A program made the position numbers and the translations under genes. Shown here one piece after another: positions 16,181 through 25,553 of a DNA stretch of 64,000 nt (position 1 is the first letter of the stretch; each line of letters starts with the position of its first letter). Origin of the DNA: CAZQQN01 sp964595485 (GTDB taxonomy: Bacteria; Bacteroidota; Bacteroidia; CAILMK01; CAYYUA01); contig CAZQQN010000003.1 of NCBI GenBank assembly GCA_964595485.1, forward strand, positions 1 through 64,000, written 5' to 3'. The notes beneath the pieces are model-generated. The model saw only the letters and a program-made list of their open reading frames with translations, did not search any database and was not told where the DNA came from.

Positions 16181-18505
16181 ATGAATCGCTTTCTCGCAGC
16201 TCTCCTGTTGTTATCAAACCCAATAACGCTTATTGCTCAGGAAAACACTAACCAAAACCCTTTTCGTAAGCTAAATGATCAGCTACCCACGCCGAATGTT
16301 TACCGAACAGCAAGCGGAGCTCCGGGTCATCAGTATTATCAGCAAGAGGCTGATTATGAAATCAACATTAAGCTTAATGAGGAGAAACACCGGATTGAAG
16401 GTACCGAAACCATAACCTATACCAATAATTCACCTGATCCTTTACCGTATTTATGGGTCCAGTTGGATCAGAATGTCAGAAGTCCGAATGCTTTGTCAGA
16501 TAAAGTATCGACCGGCCGCATGTCTAACAAGATGAGTTTAAGCAGGCTTCAATCAATGCACAATGAATTCCCAGGCGGATTTAATATTGACTATGTGCGT
16601 GATAAACGAGGTAATAAGCTTGATCATACCATTCATTACACAATGATGCGGGTTGATATGCCTGATGTATTGGAGAGTGGTGATGATTATACCTTCAAGG
16701 TCAAGTGGTCCTATAACATAAATAACCGGATGAAAGAGCGTGGCCGTAGCGGATTTGAATATTTTGAAGAAAATGACAATGCGATTTATACCATTGCCCA
16801 GTTTTATCCCCGCATGGCTGTTTACAATGAAACCGAGGGTTGGCAGAATAAGCAATTCCTGGGTCGCGGGGAATTTGCCCTACCTTTCGGGGATTTTGAA
16901 GTGAATATCACTCTGCCGGCTGATCATATAGTGAGGGCAACCGGGCAACTACAAAATCCCGGAGATGTATTATCCGATAAGCAGCAGAGCCGGCTTGAAA
17001 GGGCGAGGAATACCTATGACAAACCTGTTACGGTTGTAAAAGCTGAAGAAGCCATTGATAATCAGCAGACAAAAAGTGATGAAACCCAAACCTGGCAATT
17101 TGAAGCAGAAAATGTTCGGGACTTTGCTTTTGCTGCTTCCCGTAAATTCATATGGGACGCGATGGGCGTCAAGTTTGGCGATCGGACGGTCTTGGCGCAG
17201 AGCGTTTACCCCGAAGAGGGGAATCCTCTCTGGGAGCGATATTCCACGAAGGTCGTAGCGCATACGTTAAAAACCTATTCACACTATACCATAGAATATC
17301 CTTATCCGCATGCTACATCTGTTCATGCCAAAAGCATGGGCATGGAGTATCCAATGATCTGCTTCAATTTCGGCCGTCCCGAGGAGGATGGTACTTATTC
17401 AGAAAGGACAAAATACGGGATGATCTCCGTGATTATTCATGAGGTGGGACACAACTTTTTCCCCATGATCGTAAACTCCGATGAGCGGCAATGGACCTGG
17501 ATGGATGAAGGCCTGAATACGTTTGTGCAATACCTAACCGAACAGGAATGGGAAAGAGATTATCCTTCAAGAAGAGGCCCACCAGCCAAGATCACTGACT
17601 ACATGGAAGGTGATAAGGATAACATTATGCCCATCATGACCAATTCAGAATCCATCTATCAATTCGGTAATAATGCTTATGGCAAACCTGCTACTGCTCT
17701 GAATATACTTAGGGAGACAGTCATGGGACGGGAGCTATTTGATTTTGCTTTTAAAACCTATGCTCAGCGATGGCAATTCAAACACCCAACACCAGCAGAT
17801 TTCTTCCGGACTATGGAAGATGCCAGCAGTGTAGACTTGGATTGGTTCTGGCGGGGTTGGTTTTTTACTACTGACCATGTTGATATTGCTTTGAAAGATG
17901 TTAAGTGGTATAAGGCTAAGCCAAAGGAACCGGAAGCCGTTAAGGATCTTGCTAAAGAAAAGGATAAGCGGGATCCGCGTTTTATAGGGGATATCCGTAA
18001 TGATAGTGCGTTTAATACAATCACCGAGAAGGATTCGGCTACAAGGGATTTCTATACAAAGCAAGACCCTTATGAAGTGACAATGCTCGAAAAAAAGGAA
18101 TATAAGAACTTTAAAAAGAATTTGACAGAGGAACAAAAGAAACTCCTGGCTGAGGATCATAATTACTACGAAATGGCTTTTGAGAACTTAGGAGGGTTGG
18201 TAATGCCTATCATCCTTGAGTTTGAGTATAAAAACGGTGAAACTGAGATCGTCCGTATCCCTGCCCAGATATGGCGTAAAAATGATCAGCAGGTAAGCAA
18301 AGTATTTACTCGCAAGCGTGAGCTTGTAAGGGTTACTTTGGACCCTTTCCTTGAAACGGCAGATGTAGAAAGGGGCAACAATTACTGGCCTGAGAGGCGA
18401 GTACCCTCCCGTTTTGAAATTTTTAAGCGACAGCAAAGGGAAAGCGGTAAAAATGCTATGCAACGCCAACAAGAAGCTAAGGAGAAAAAGAATAAAGAGG
18501 ATTAA
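16181..18505 (+). CDS. M1 family zinc metallopeptidase, exported
   Basis: A 774-residue protein with a signal peptide (about 1-20, ending LIAQ). The N-terminal beta domain (about 55-240) is the M1 saddle, with the ITYTNNSPDPLPYLWVQLD pattern. The catalytic domain has HEVGHNFFP (about 419-427) and WMDEGLNTF 18 residues after the second His, completing the HExxH-18-E zinc site. The exopeptidase GxMEN motif appears in the form GMEYPMI, so the Asn is changed and strict aminopeptidase activity is uncertain. The last about 190 residues are charged and Lys/Glu-rich, with a helical tail. It probably acts in the periplasm or at the cell surface on peptides. The DUF6702 gene follows 47 bases downstream and is likely cotranscribed. 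Confidence 0.9.
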   Translation: MNRFLAALLLLSNPITLIAQENTNQNPFRKLNDQLPTPNVYRTASGAPGHQYYQQEADYEINIKLNEEKHRIEGTETITYTNNSPDPLPYLWVQLDQNVRSPNALSDKVSTGRMSNKMSLSRLQSMHNEFPGGFNIDYVRDKRGNKLDHTIHYTMMRVDMPDVLESGDDYTFKVKWSYNINNRMKERGRSGFEYFEENDNAIYTIAQFYPRMAVYNETEGWQNKQFLGRGEFALPFGDFEVNITLPADHIVRATGQLQNPGDVLSDKQQSRLERARNTYDKPVTVVKAEEAIDNQQTKSDETQTWQFEAENVRDFAFAASRKFIWDAMGVKFGDRTVLAQSVYPEEGNPLWERYSTKVVAHTLKTYSHYTIEYPYPHATSVHAKSMGMEYPMICFNFGRPEEDGTYSERTKYGMISVIIHEVGHNFFPMIVNSDERQWTWMDEGLNTFVQYLTEQEWERDYPSRRGPPAKITDYMEGDKDNIMPIMTNSESIYQFGNNAYGKPATALNILRETVMGRELFDFAFKTYAQRWQFKHPTPADFFRTMEDASSVDLDWFWRGWFFTTDHVDIALKDVKWYKAKPKEPEAVKDLAKEKDKRDPRFIGDIRNDSAFNTITEKDSATRDFYTKQDPYEVTMLEKKEYKNFKKNLTEEQKKLLAEDHNYYEMAFENLGGLVMPIILEFEYKNGETEIVRIPAQIWRKNDQQVSKVFTRKRELVRVTLDPFLETADVERGNNYWPERRVPSRFEIFKRQQRESGKNAMQRQQEAKEKKNKED

Positions 18506-18552
18506 TCAAATCCCATAATAAGTAAGATTACGGATTCAAATACCCCAAATTC

Positions 18553-19071
18553 ATGATCAATAGGCTGATCCCTTTTATTATACTTCTGCTCCTCCTTTCA
18601 GCGGCTCCTCATGAATACCATTTTACCCACACGAAAGTTGTTTACGAGCCATCTTCATCAAGCCTTCAGATAAGCTTGAAGATACCAGCCCATGACCTCG
18701 AAAAAGCCCTTGGAAAGCAAGGGGCTCCTGATTTAAATGTGGGTACTAAGCAAGAACACGATAGCGCTGATTCCCTGGTTAAGCAATATATTGACGACAA
18801 CCTTGGCTTTCGGCTTAATGGCCAAAAACTTGTTGAGCATTTCCTCGGGTATGAGTTGGGGGATGATTACCATGATTTGTGGTTTTACTTAGAGATAGAC
18901 GATGTTATGCCTTTGAACAAAATGGAAACGATGACAGTGGAAAATACCCTTTTCAATAAGCTTTATGCTGATCAAAGCAACCTGGTGACCATTGAATTAA
19001 GCGATTCAAAGCAATATCGTTTGAAACTGAATCCGGATAAAACACTGGTCAGGAAAGATCTTAAGGAGTAA
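18553..19071 (+). CDS. DUF6702 family protein
   Basis: A 172-residue exported protein with an N-terminal hydrophobic signal (about 1-18, ending LLLLSAAP). The mature part has HEYHFTHTKVVYEPSSSS and LQISLKIPAHDLEKALGK, then the GYELGDDYHDLWFYLEI stretch, recognisable as the DUF6702 family, which in Bacteroidota almost always follows an M1 peptidase gene. That is the arrangement here, 47 bases downstream, so cofunction with the peptidase is likely. The function is unknown. The protein is mainly beta-strand by pattern and has no catalytic motif. I recall the family from its HxYHFTxT start and the context. Confidence 0.82.
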   Translation: MINRLIPFIILLLLLSAAPHEYHFTHTKVVYEPSSSSLQISLKIPAHDLEKALGKQGAPDLNVGTKQEHDSADSLVKQYIDDNLGFRLNGQKLVEHFLGYELGDDYHDLWFYLEIDDVMPLNKMETMTVENTLFNKLYADQSNLVTIELSDSKQYRLKLNPDKTLVRKDLKE

Positions 19072-19080
19072 GAAGGAATT

Positions 19081-19521
19081 TTAATTCTTTATAGCCTTAA
19101 CTTCAAGTTGCTCCCGCTCAAAATTAAGCACATCTACCTTGTATGTGTATTTACCGGGTGCCAGTGGAATTTTACCGCTGTACTTAATCGCGTTGTCCTT
19201 GAAAAGCAAACCCCTTATTTTAACAAAAACAAAAGCAAAGCTGTACGATGTATCAGTGGGCCGATAACAAGTCGTTTCCCCTTTTTTGATAACCCCGTAA
19301 TTTACCTTTTGTCCGCCATGGTTAATTTTTGCATTGCAAAAGTCGTAATCACTGATATTTTTAATTCTGATGTTGTTTTTCTCCTGCTGAGTTCGGCAAC
19401 GTTTTGTTTCATGTTCATTGCAATTTTCAATGTCATTCCCTTCTTCACAGGCTACCGCTATTAAAAGTGTTAGCATTAAAAAAGACAAGCAAGCTTGTTG
19501 GCAATGTTTAACTGTCATCAT
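19081..19521 (-). CDS. Putative cysteine-rich lipoprotein, unknown family
   Basis: A 146-residue protein with a signal peptide and a lipobox (LLIAVAC, about 19-25), so it should be anchored in the outer or inner membrane. The mature part has further cysteines (NCNEHETKRC, YDFCNAKI, ETTCYRP), which could form disulfides. The C-terminal 60 residues are beta-strand rich (GKIPLAPGKYTYKVDVLNF). It converges with the DUF6702 gene. I do not recognise the family. Coding is supported by the signal peptide, the absence of a better frame and the fit between neighbours. Alternative start at the second ATG at 19518. Confidence 0.7.
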   Translation of the reverse strand: MMTVKHCQQACLSFLMLTLLIAVACEEGNDIENCNEHETKRCRTQQEKNNIRIKNISDYDFCNAKINHGGQKVNYGVIKKGETTCYRPTDTSYSFAFVFVKIRGLLFKDNAIKYSGKIPLAPGKYTYKVDVLNFEREQLEVKAIKN

Positions 19522-19599
19522 TTAAATAGCATATTTTATTACTCAGAAAAATGCTTTAGAGACCCAACTCAAAAGTTAGATAGCTTATTGCTCTATAAA

Positions 19600-20694
19600 T
19601 TATTCAAAGGTAATAGAATTTAAGGTTGCGTATTGGTCTACCTTTCCAGTATGGGTGTAAGCAAACTCACGCAGGTCAAATGTTGCTTTTGGTATCTCAT
19701 ATGCCGGTAAATAATTCCTAAAAACCTTGTTTAAGGCTTGTTTGGCATTGGGGCTAAGCGGTTTTTCAGTTTTTAAAATCAGCAATAGCTTTTGCCCTAA
19801 TTCCTTATCCGGAATAGCAGTCAGGAAAAATTCAGGTATTGTGCCCCATTCTTCTTTCAAGGCTTTTGCAATTTCAGCCTCCGTTGGCTCCAATTGAATT
19901 TTATAAGCACCTGAATTTACCACCCGGTCTAACCTTCCCAGCCATGAAAAGTGGTAACGGTCCTTTAATTGAACACGGTCATTTGTTGTAATGGGATTTG
20001 CCGACAAAGGGGTATGAATGATTAGTTCCTCATTGCTGCCCTGCTCAAACTCATTACCCGGTAGGGCCTTGTAACCCCTTTCCTGAGTGGGTGCTATTTG
20101 CCTGATAGCCACATGGGTTAGCGTTTCTGTCATACCATAAGTGTGGTAAGTTGCGGCACTTAACTGGCTTACTTCGTTTTCCAATTGTTGATTCATTGGC
20201 CCTCCTCCTATGATAATGGCCTTCATGTCGTTTAATTGCGGTTGATAACCATTCTCCAGAAGTTTCTTAATTTGAAGCGGAACAAAGGCTGACAATGCGA
20301 ATTTTTGATTGAGTAAATCTTCCGGAAAAGGCTTTCTGGATGGCTCAACAAGGAAGACCGGCGTTTCCAGAATCAATCCCCGCATAAGCATCATGAAACC
20401 AGCTACATAGCCAGGTGACAGGGGATTTAAAAGCTGATCGCCCGGCTTTAGATCAAAAGCTTTTGTTGTTTGTTCAACGCTTTGACCAATCTGTTCCCTT
20501 GAAAAAGTTAAGGTTTTGGGTGAACCTGAAGACCCTGAGGTTTTGAGCGAAAAATTAGGTTGTCCATCAAGCCAATTGCGGGCAATTGTTAAGGTCTCTT
20601 CTTCCAGTTTGGGATAGTCAGCGAAGTTTTCAGTTCTCAAGGCTTTTATATTATCAAAATACCAATATTTTCCATTGATCCAAATAAAGCTCAT
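19600..20694 (-). CDS. menE: AMP-dependent ligase, probable o-succinylbenzoate-CoA ligase
   Basis: A 364-residue ANL-superfamily enzyme. The phosphate-binding P-loop KTSGSSGSPKTLTFS (about 50-64) and THTYGMTETLTHVA in the adenylation site are intact. GRLDRVVNSGAYKI is the hinge, and the C-terminal lysine region is TGKVDQYATL. The length matches Bacteroidota MenE (about 350-370), shorter than typical acyl-CoA synthetases. It activates o-succinylbenzoate to its CoA thioester in menaquinone synthesis. No other men gene is adjacent. The short size and SGSSGSPK favour MenE over other ANL ligases, but this is a family-based call. It diverges from dxs. Confidence 0.85.
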   Translation of the reverse strand: MSFIWINGKYWYFDNIKALRTENFADYPKLEEETLTIARNWLDGQPNFSLKTSGSSGSPKTLTFSREQIGQSVEQTTKAFDLKPGDQLLNPLSPGYVAGFMMLMRGLILETPVFLVEPSRKPFPEDLLNQKFALSAFVPLQIKKLLENGYQPQLNDMKAIIIGGGPMNQQLENEVSQLSAATYHTYGMTETLTHVAIRQIAPTQERGYKALPGNEFEQGSNEELIIHTPLSANPITTNDRVQLKDRYHFSWLGRLDRVVNSGAYKIQLEPTEAEIAKALKEEWGTIPEFFLTAIPDKELGQKLLLILKTEKPLSPNAKQALNKVFRNYLPAYEIPKATFDLREFAYTHTGKVDQYATLNSITFE

Positions 20695-20777
20695 GGGTAT
20701 GCCTACATTTTGTCGTAAAAGTGGGTTTTAATTTGGCCTCTTTTTTGAAATCTTTTTTCTTAACGCTATGCAATCGT

Positions 20778-20785
20778 TATTTTTG
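20778..20785 (+). promoter_or_regulatory. -7 element candidate for dxs
   Basis: TATTTTTG fits the TAnnTTTG consensus, 60 bases upstream of the dxs ATG. A clear TTTG -33 element is not visible at the expected spacing. Confidence 0.4.
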
Positions 20786-20844
20786 TTAGTTTGAACAACC
20801 GTTTAATGTCGGTGTTCTATAGTTAGTTACTAAATAAATACCTT

Positions 20845-22794
20845 ATGGACATAGAACCAGGAAAATTGCTGTCGAATATAAATTACCCGGATGATTTAAA
20901 ACAATACGACCGCAAAGAACTTTCCGAGATCTCCAAGGAATTAAGGGATTATATCATTGACATTGTTTCCGTTTATGGAGGTCATTTTGGTGCTAGCCTT
21001 GGTGTTGTGGAATTAACCGTTGCGCTCCATTATGTATTCAATACGCCCTATGACCGTATAGTATGGGATGTGGGTCACCAAGCTTATGGCCATAAGATTT
21101 TAACAGGCAGGAGACACCTGTTTCCAACAAATCGTCAGTGGCAAGGCTTGAGCGGATTCCCTAAAATTGGTGAGAGCGAATACGATACCTTTGGCGTTGG
21201 CCATGCTTCTACTTCGATATCATCAGCCTTAGGGATGGCAATTGCTTCCCGGCAGAAAGGAGAACCGGATCGCCAGCATTTGGCCGTGATTGGTGATGGT
21301 GCAATGACGGCTGGTTTATCTTTTGAGGGGCTTAATCATGCGGGGGTTGAAGATGCGAATCTAACCGTTATTCTGAATGACAATTGCATGTCCATTGACC
21401 CGAATGTTGGCGCATTGAAAGAATACTTGACAGATATCACCGCATCGCAAACCTATAATCGTTTCAGGGATGAAGTCTGGAACCTTTTGGGCCGAATAAG
21501 GAAATTCGGTCCCAAGGCTCAGGAATTGGCTTCTCAAATGGAGCAAAGCGTAAAGAGCTTGCTACTAAGACATGCCAATTTTTTTGAATCCCTTAACTTC
21601 CGATATTTTGGACCGGTAGATGGTCATGATGTCAACCACTTGGTTGATCTTATGGAGGATATGAAGGATATTCCGGGCCCTAAGATACTGCACTGTGTTA
21701 CGGTCAAGGGTAAAGGTTTTAAACCTGCGGAAAAAGAACAAATTAAATGGCATAACCCGGGCTATTTTGATAAGATCACAGGTGAGATCAAGAAAAAGGC
21801 ACCCAAACCTAACGACCCTCCTAAATACCAAGAAGTTTTTGGCAACACGATCGTTGAATTAGCTGAGCAGAATGAAAACATCATGGGCATTACACCGGCC
21901 ATGCCTTCCGGTTCCTCCCTGAATATTATGATGGAAAAAATGCCGGATCGTGCTGTCGATGTTGGAATTGCTGAACAGCACTCCGTTACAGTTGCTGCCG
22001 GTATGGCTGCTCAGGGTATGAAGCCTTTTGTTACCATTTATTCGACTTTTCTTCAAAGGGCCTACGATCAGCTTGTTCATGATGTATGCATTCAAAACCT
22101 ACCTGTTGTTTTTTGTATAGACCGTGCAGGCATGGTAGGTCATGATGGAGCTACCCATCAAGGAGCGTTTGATATAGCTTACAGCCGAACATTACCCAAT
22201 ATTATTGCCGCGGCCCCTATGAATGAGCCTGAACTTAGAAACTTAATGTATACTGCACAATTAAGGGATTGGGGGCCCTTTGCCATACGTTATCCAAGAG
22301 GCAAAGGGGTTACCCCTGATTGGCAGCAGCCTATGGAAGCGGTCACCATTGGAAAGGGACGAAAAATGAAAGAAGGTAATGAACTGGCTATTCTAACTTA
22401 CGGTCACCCCGGTAATTTTGCCCGGGAGGCTATTGAAACACTGGCTGAGCAAGGTATCGATCCAGCTCATTATGATATGCGCTTTGTTAAGCCCATCGAT
22501 CATGAATTACTTCATGAGGTGTTTCAAAGTTATAATAAGGTTTTAACGGTTGAAGATGCTTCTGTACAGGGTGGATTTGGCAGTGCTGTACTGGAATTCA
22601 TGGCTGATCAAGGTTATGCAAAGGAAGTTAAACGATTGGGGGTGCCTGATGAAGTTATTGAACACGGTGATCCCGGAGAGCAACAAAATTATTGTGGTTT
22701 TGATAAGGAAGGGATTGTCAAAGCGGTTAGTGAAATGATAGATGCAGAAACCACAACCCAGACCGGAAAAGACTTTTACAAGATTCAAAATTAA
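20845..22794 (+). CDS. dxs: 1-deoxy-D-xylulose-5-phosphate synthase
   Basis: A 649-residue thiamine-diphosphate enzyme joining pyruvate and glyceraldehyde-3-phosphate in the first MEP-pathway step. It gives isoprenoids for carotenoids, quinones and, in rhodopsin-bearing cells, retinal precursors. Typical features are VSVYGGHFGASLGVVELT (about 40), DVGHQAYGHKILTGRR (about 75), the ThDP-binding GDGAMTAGLSFEGLN (about 152) with its NDNCMSI end, VDVGIAEQHSVT (about 370) and HDGATHQGAFD. The length is normal. ispF lies elsewhere in this window. Carotenoid supply is relevant to the rhodopsin only as inference. Confidence 0.97.
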   Translation: MDIEPGKLLSNINYPDDLKQYDRKELSEISKELRDYIIDIVSVYGGHFGASLGVVELTVALHYVFNTPYDRIVWDVGHQAYGHKILTGRRHLFPTNRQWQGLSGFPKIGESEYDTFGVGHASTSISSALGMAIASRQKGEPDRQHLAVIGDGAMTAGLSFEGLNHAGVEDANLTVILNDNCMSIDPNVGALKEYLTDITASQTYNRFRDEVWNLLGRIRKFGPKAQELASQMEQSVKSLLLRHANFFESLNFRYFGPVDGHDVNHLVDLMEDMKDIPGPKILHCVTVKGKGFKPAEKEQIKWHNPGYFDKITGEIKKKAPKPNDPPKYQEVFGNTIVELAEQNENIMGITPAMPSGSSLNIMMEKMPDRAVDVGIAEQHSVTVAAGMAAQGMKPFVTIYSTFLQRAYDQLVHDVCIQNLPVVFCIDRAGMVGHDGATHQGAFDIAYSRTLPNIIAAAPMNEPELRNLMYTAQLRDWGPFAIRYPRGKGVTPDWQQPMEAVTIGKGRKMKEGNELAILTYGHPGNFAREAIETLAEQGIDPAHYDMRFVKPIDHELLHEVFQSYNKVLTVEDASVQGGFGSAVLEFMADQGYAKEVKRLGVPDEVIEHGDPGEQQNYCGFDKEGIVKAVSEMIDAETTTQTGKDFYKIQN

Positions 22795-22952
22795 TATCCA
22801 AAAAGTTTTACAGGATTATTGAGACCTTTACTAGGTTAATGCTTTAAAAAGTTAGTATCAGCAAAAGTTTTTGTTGAGAAATACCTTTCAGATATAGTTC
22901 AGTTGCTTGTAAAAGTTGTTAATGATCTTTGGAAAGAACGATTAGTAACAAG

Positions 22953-24632
22953 TCAATGCAAACGCTCCCCTAAATCAAGGTTATGCTTCCTTGCGGTATC
23001 TTTTGCTATATCATATCCAGCATCTGCATGACGAATAACGCCCATTGCAGGGTCATTGTCCAGTACTCGCTGCAATCTCTCATCCGCTTCCTTTGAACCA
23101 TCTGCTACAATTACTAAACCAGCATGTAAGGAATTGCCAATTCCTACGCCACCTCCATGGTGAAATGAAACCCAGGTTGCTCCAGAAGCTGTACTGGTTA
23201 AGGCATTCAAAACAGGCCAGTCAGCAATCGCATCAGAGCCATCCTTCATGGATTCCGTTTCCCGGTTTGGTGAAGCAACTGATCCTGTATCAAGGTGATC
23301 GCGTCCAATGACCACCGGTGCTTTCAATTTACCCTCTCTTACAAGTTTGTTAAAAGCCAAACCTGCTTTGGCTCTTTCTCCCATACCAAGCCAGCAAATG
23401 CGGGAAGGTAAACCCTGAAAAGCAACCTTTTTTTGGGCCATTTCAAGCCAGCGTTTTAAATGGTGGTTGTCCGGAAAAAGCTCCATAAGGGCTTTGTCCG
23501 TTTCATAAATATCCTGTGGATCCCCAGAAAGGGCAGCCCATCGGAAGGGGCCTTTGCCTTCGCAAAATTGGGGGCGGATGTAAGCCGGTACAAACCCGGG
23601 AAATTCGAAGGCATTGTCAACACCATAATCCTTAGCTTGTCCACGAAGGTTGTTACCATAATCAAACGTGATTGCCCCTTTGTTTTGCAAGTCTAGCATG
23701 AGTTCTACGTGCTTGGCCATGCTAGCTTTAGCCTTTCTGATATATTCATCTGGGTTTTGTTCCCGCAACTGGTTAGCTTCTTCCAGGGAGAAGCCTTGTG
23801 GTACATAGCCATAGAGGGGATCATGGGCTGATGTTTGATCTGTCAGGGTATCCGGGATTATACCTCTTTGCGTCATGCGTTCCAACAAATCCACAGCATT
23901 GGCTAATACGGCTATGGAGTAGCCTTGACCATAATTTTTAGCTTCAAGGGCCGCATCGATGCCTTCATCGATTTCCTTGTAATAGGTATCCAAATAGCTT
24001 GTTTCTATCCGTTTTTCAATACGGCTTTCCTCAACCTCAGCGGCCAGGCAAATGCCATCATTCATCGTGATAGCCAAGGGTTGAGCGCCGCCCATACCTC
24101 CTAAACCGGCTGTTACGTTGAGTTTTCCGGAAAGGTCTTTGTTGTAATGTTGCTTGGCAAGGGAACCAAAGGTCTCATAAGTGCCCTGGACGATTCCTTG
24201 GGTACCGATATATATCCAAGATCCAGCCGTCATTTGGCCATACATGATAAGGTCTTGCTTCTCTAATTCCGAAAAGTAATCGTACGTTGCCCAGCGAGGT
24301 ACAAGCATTGAATTTGATATCAATACGCGGGGCGCATCTTCATGCGTTTTAATGATGCCTACAGGCTTTCCGGATTGGATTAGCAAGGTCTCATATTCCT
24401 CGAGGTCTTGCAGAGCTTTAACGATGTTGTGCAATGCCTCAGGGTTACGAGCTGCTCTTCCATTGCCGCCATAAACAACAAGCGCTTCAGGTTTTTCCGC
24501 CACCTCTGGGTCGAGGTTGTTCAGTAGCATTCGTAAAGGAGCCTCTTGAAGCCAGCCCTTTGCTTGTAGCTGGGTTCCGGTCGGAGCCCCTTCCAGGTAT
24601 TTGGTTTCTGGTTTATCAAGCGTTGTGGCCAT
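22953..24632 (-). CDS. hutU: Urocanate hydratase
   Basis: A 559-residue NAD+-dependent enzyme of histidine degradation, converting urocanate to imidazolonepropionate in the cytoplasm. Family signatures are VVYGGNGRAARNPEALHNIV (about 55-75), TAGLGGMGGAQPLA (about 172), GRDHLDTGSVASPNRETE (about 440) and the VSFHHGGGVGIGNSLHAG catalytic/NAD region (about 485-505). The length is normal (550-560). No hutH, hutI or hutG gene is seen within the window, so it is separated from other histidine-use genes. It converges with dxs; the 158-base gap between them holds nothing evident. The ATG at 24632 is the only good start. Confidence 0.96.
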   Translation of the reverse strand: MATTLDKPETKYLEGAPTGTQLQAKGWLQEAPLRMLLNNLDPEVAEKPEALVVYGGNGRAARNPEALHNIVKALQDLEEYETLLIQSGKPVGIIKTHEDAPRVLISNSMLVPRWATYDYFSELEKQDLIMYGQMTAGSWIYIGTQGIVQGTYETFGSLAKQHYNKDLSGKLNVTAGLGGMGGAQPLAITMNDGICLAAEVEESRIEKRIETSYLDTYYKEIDEGIDAALEAKNYGQGYSIAVLANAVDLLERMTQRGIIPDTLTDQTSAHDPLYGYVPQGFSLEEANQLREQNPDEYIRKAKASMAKHVELMLDLQNKGAITFDYGNNLRGQAKDYGVDNAFEFPGFVPAYIRPQFCEGKGPFRWAALSGDPQDIYETDKALMELFPDNHHLKRWLEMAQKKVAFQGLPSRICWLGMGERAKAGLAFNKLVREGKLKAPVVIGRDHLDTGSVASPNRETESMKDGSDAIADWPVLNALTSTASGATWVSFHHGGGVGIGNSLHAGLVIVADGSKEADERLQRVLDNDPAMGVIRHADAGYDIAKDTARKHNLDLGERLH

Positions 24633-25159
24633 TGTGCTTTGATTTTCTTTTACTCACTAAATTAAGGTTTATAAAGGGATTTTGTTTGGCTTAATCCTAA
24701 AAATGGCCTTATAAATACTTCCTTAATGAAAACCATTTTTTGCCATTGATTAATTTATGTTGAACCATTTTAAATGAGCTCTTAAGCTTTAAAACTGGGT
24801 TTTTAAATACTTGTGTTTATCAATAGGCATGGGATTTAATGATTGCTGCTCAATTTACCCTTGTTAAACGATGGGTAAGATAATAATAAAGGATCTTTAA
24901 GGGCATTCAACAACGAATAAGCTGTTTAAAATTGAAATATCTTGATTCTGTTTAGCTAAGGATAATGGTATTGCAAAGTAATCAGAAAGCCAATACGACA
25001 AAAAGGAAGTAAGGGGATTTAAGACCTTTTATAAGCCTTAATAATTACCTTATAGGTTGATATAGTAATCAACGCTAAAAAAAGTAGGCTCTTAATGATT
25101 TTTGAAAACCAATGTTTAATTTAAGCTTTAAAAGCGTACTTGATGAGAGAAAGTTAGGA
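24633..25159. other. AT-rich non-coding stretch between hutU and the microprotein genes
   Basis: This 527-base region should carry the hutU promoter on the minus strand, but I see no convincing TTTG/TAnnTTTG pair; TAATTTAG at about 24655-24665 is only a partial match. No ORF, tRNA-like cloverleaf or repeat stands out. A short plus-strand ORF at 24434-24694 is a shadow of hutU. Confidence 0.5.
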
Positions 25160-25261
25160 TCACTTGTTGTCCTTTTCAAACTCTTTTTTGGTATAAAATA
25201 AACCAAAGACTGTCAAGGCTGTCACGAATAAGCCAAGCAAAAAAATTACTAAATCGCTCAT
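25160..25261 (-). CDS. Microprotein, single transmembrane segment (33 aa)
   Basis: Too short for ordinary gene calling. From ATG (25261) to TGA (25160) it encodes MSDLVIFLLGLFVTALTVFG followed by LFYTKKEFEKDNK. One hydrophobic helix (about 4-23) is followed by a charged, mostly basic/acidic tail, a layout typical of small inner-membrane accessory proteins. It is on the same strand as the rhodopsin gene and 27 bases beyond the next microprotein gene. No family is recognised. The clean helix-tail design and tight spacing support coding, but there is no Shine-Dalgarno site, so a search for conserved neighbours is needed. Confidence 0.6.
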   Translation of the reverse strand: MSDLVIFLLGLFVTALTVFGLFYTKKEFEKDNK

Positions 25262-25288
25262 TTATTAGAATTATAGAGGGTTGAAGCT

Positions 25289-25453
25289 TTATTGCTTTAA
25301 TGTTGTCTTGATGTAACCCCCAAGAGAAAGGATTGACGGGACCCAGATGCCTACAAAAAGACCAGCATCTTTGTCAATTAAAAACCAAGTGGAGACAGAT
25401 AGTAAAAATGCGATAAATGCTGCTCCTAAAAAGAAAAAGTCTGATCGCTGCAT
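25289..25453 (-). CDS. Microprotein, two transmembrane segments (54 aa)
   Basis: From ATG (25453) to TAA (25289). It encodes MQRSDFFFLGAAFIAFLLSV (helix 1, about 5-25), a short polar turn with LIDKDAG, then FVGIWVPSILSLGGYIK (helix 2, about 33-48) and a basic end TTLKQ. The design is a two-helix hairpin. The FVGIWVPSIL block with Gly, Trp and Pro looks like a conserved motif rather than chance hydrophobic sequence. It sits 100 bases downstream of the rhodopsin stop (25554) on the same strand, so it could share its transcript. I do not know a named family. Short membrane proteins like this often act as accessory subunits; that is inference. Confidence 0.68.
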   Translation of the reverse strand: MQRSDFFFLGAAFIAFLLSVSTWFLIDKDAGLFVGIWVPSILSLGGYIKTTLKQ

Positions 25454-25553
25454 GTATTCAATTTTAAATTATTAACCATTATAAAGTAAACAAACGTAAC
25501 TAAATTTTTCTAAAAAAGGCAGCCGGTATAAAAACCGGCCGCCAATGTTGGAT

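Noticed and set aside
17735..18160. 141-codon minus-strand open frame inside the M1 peptidase gene
   Set aside because: Antisense shadow; the sense gene is fully supported by its zinc motif and length.
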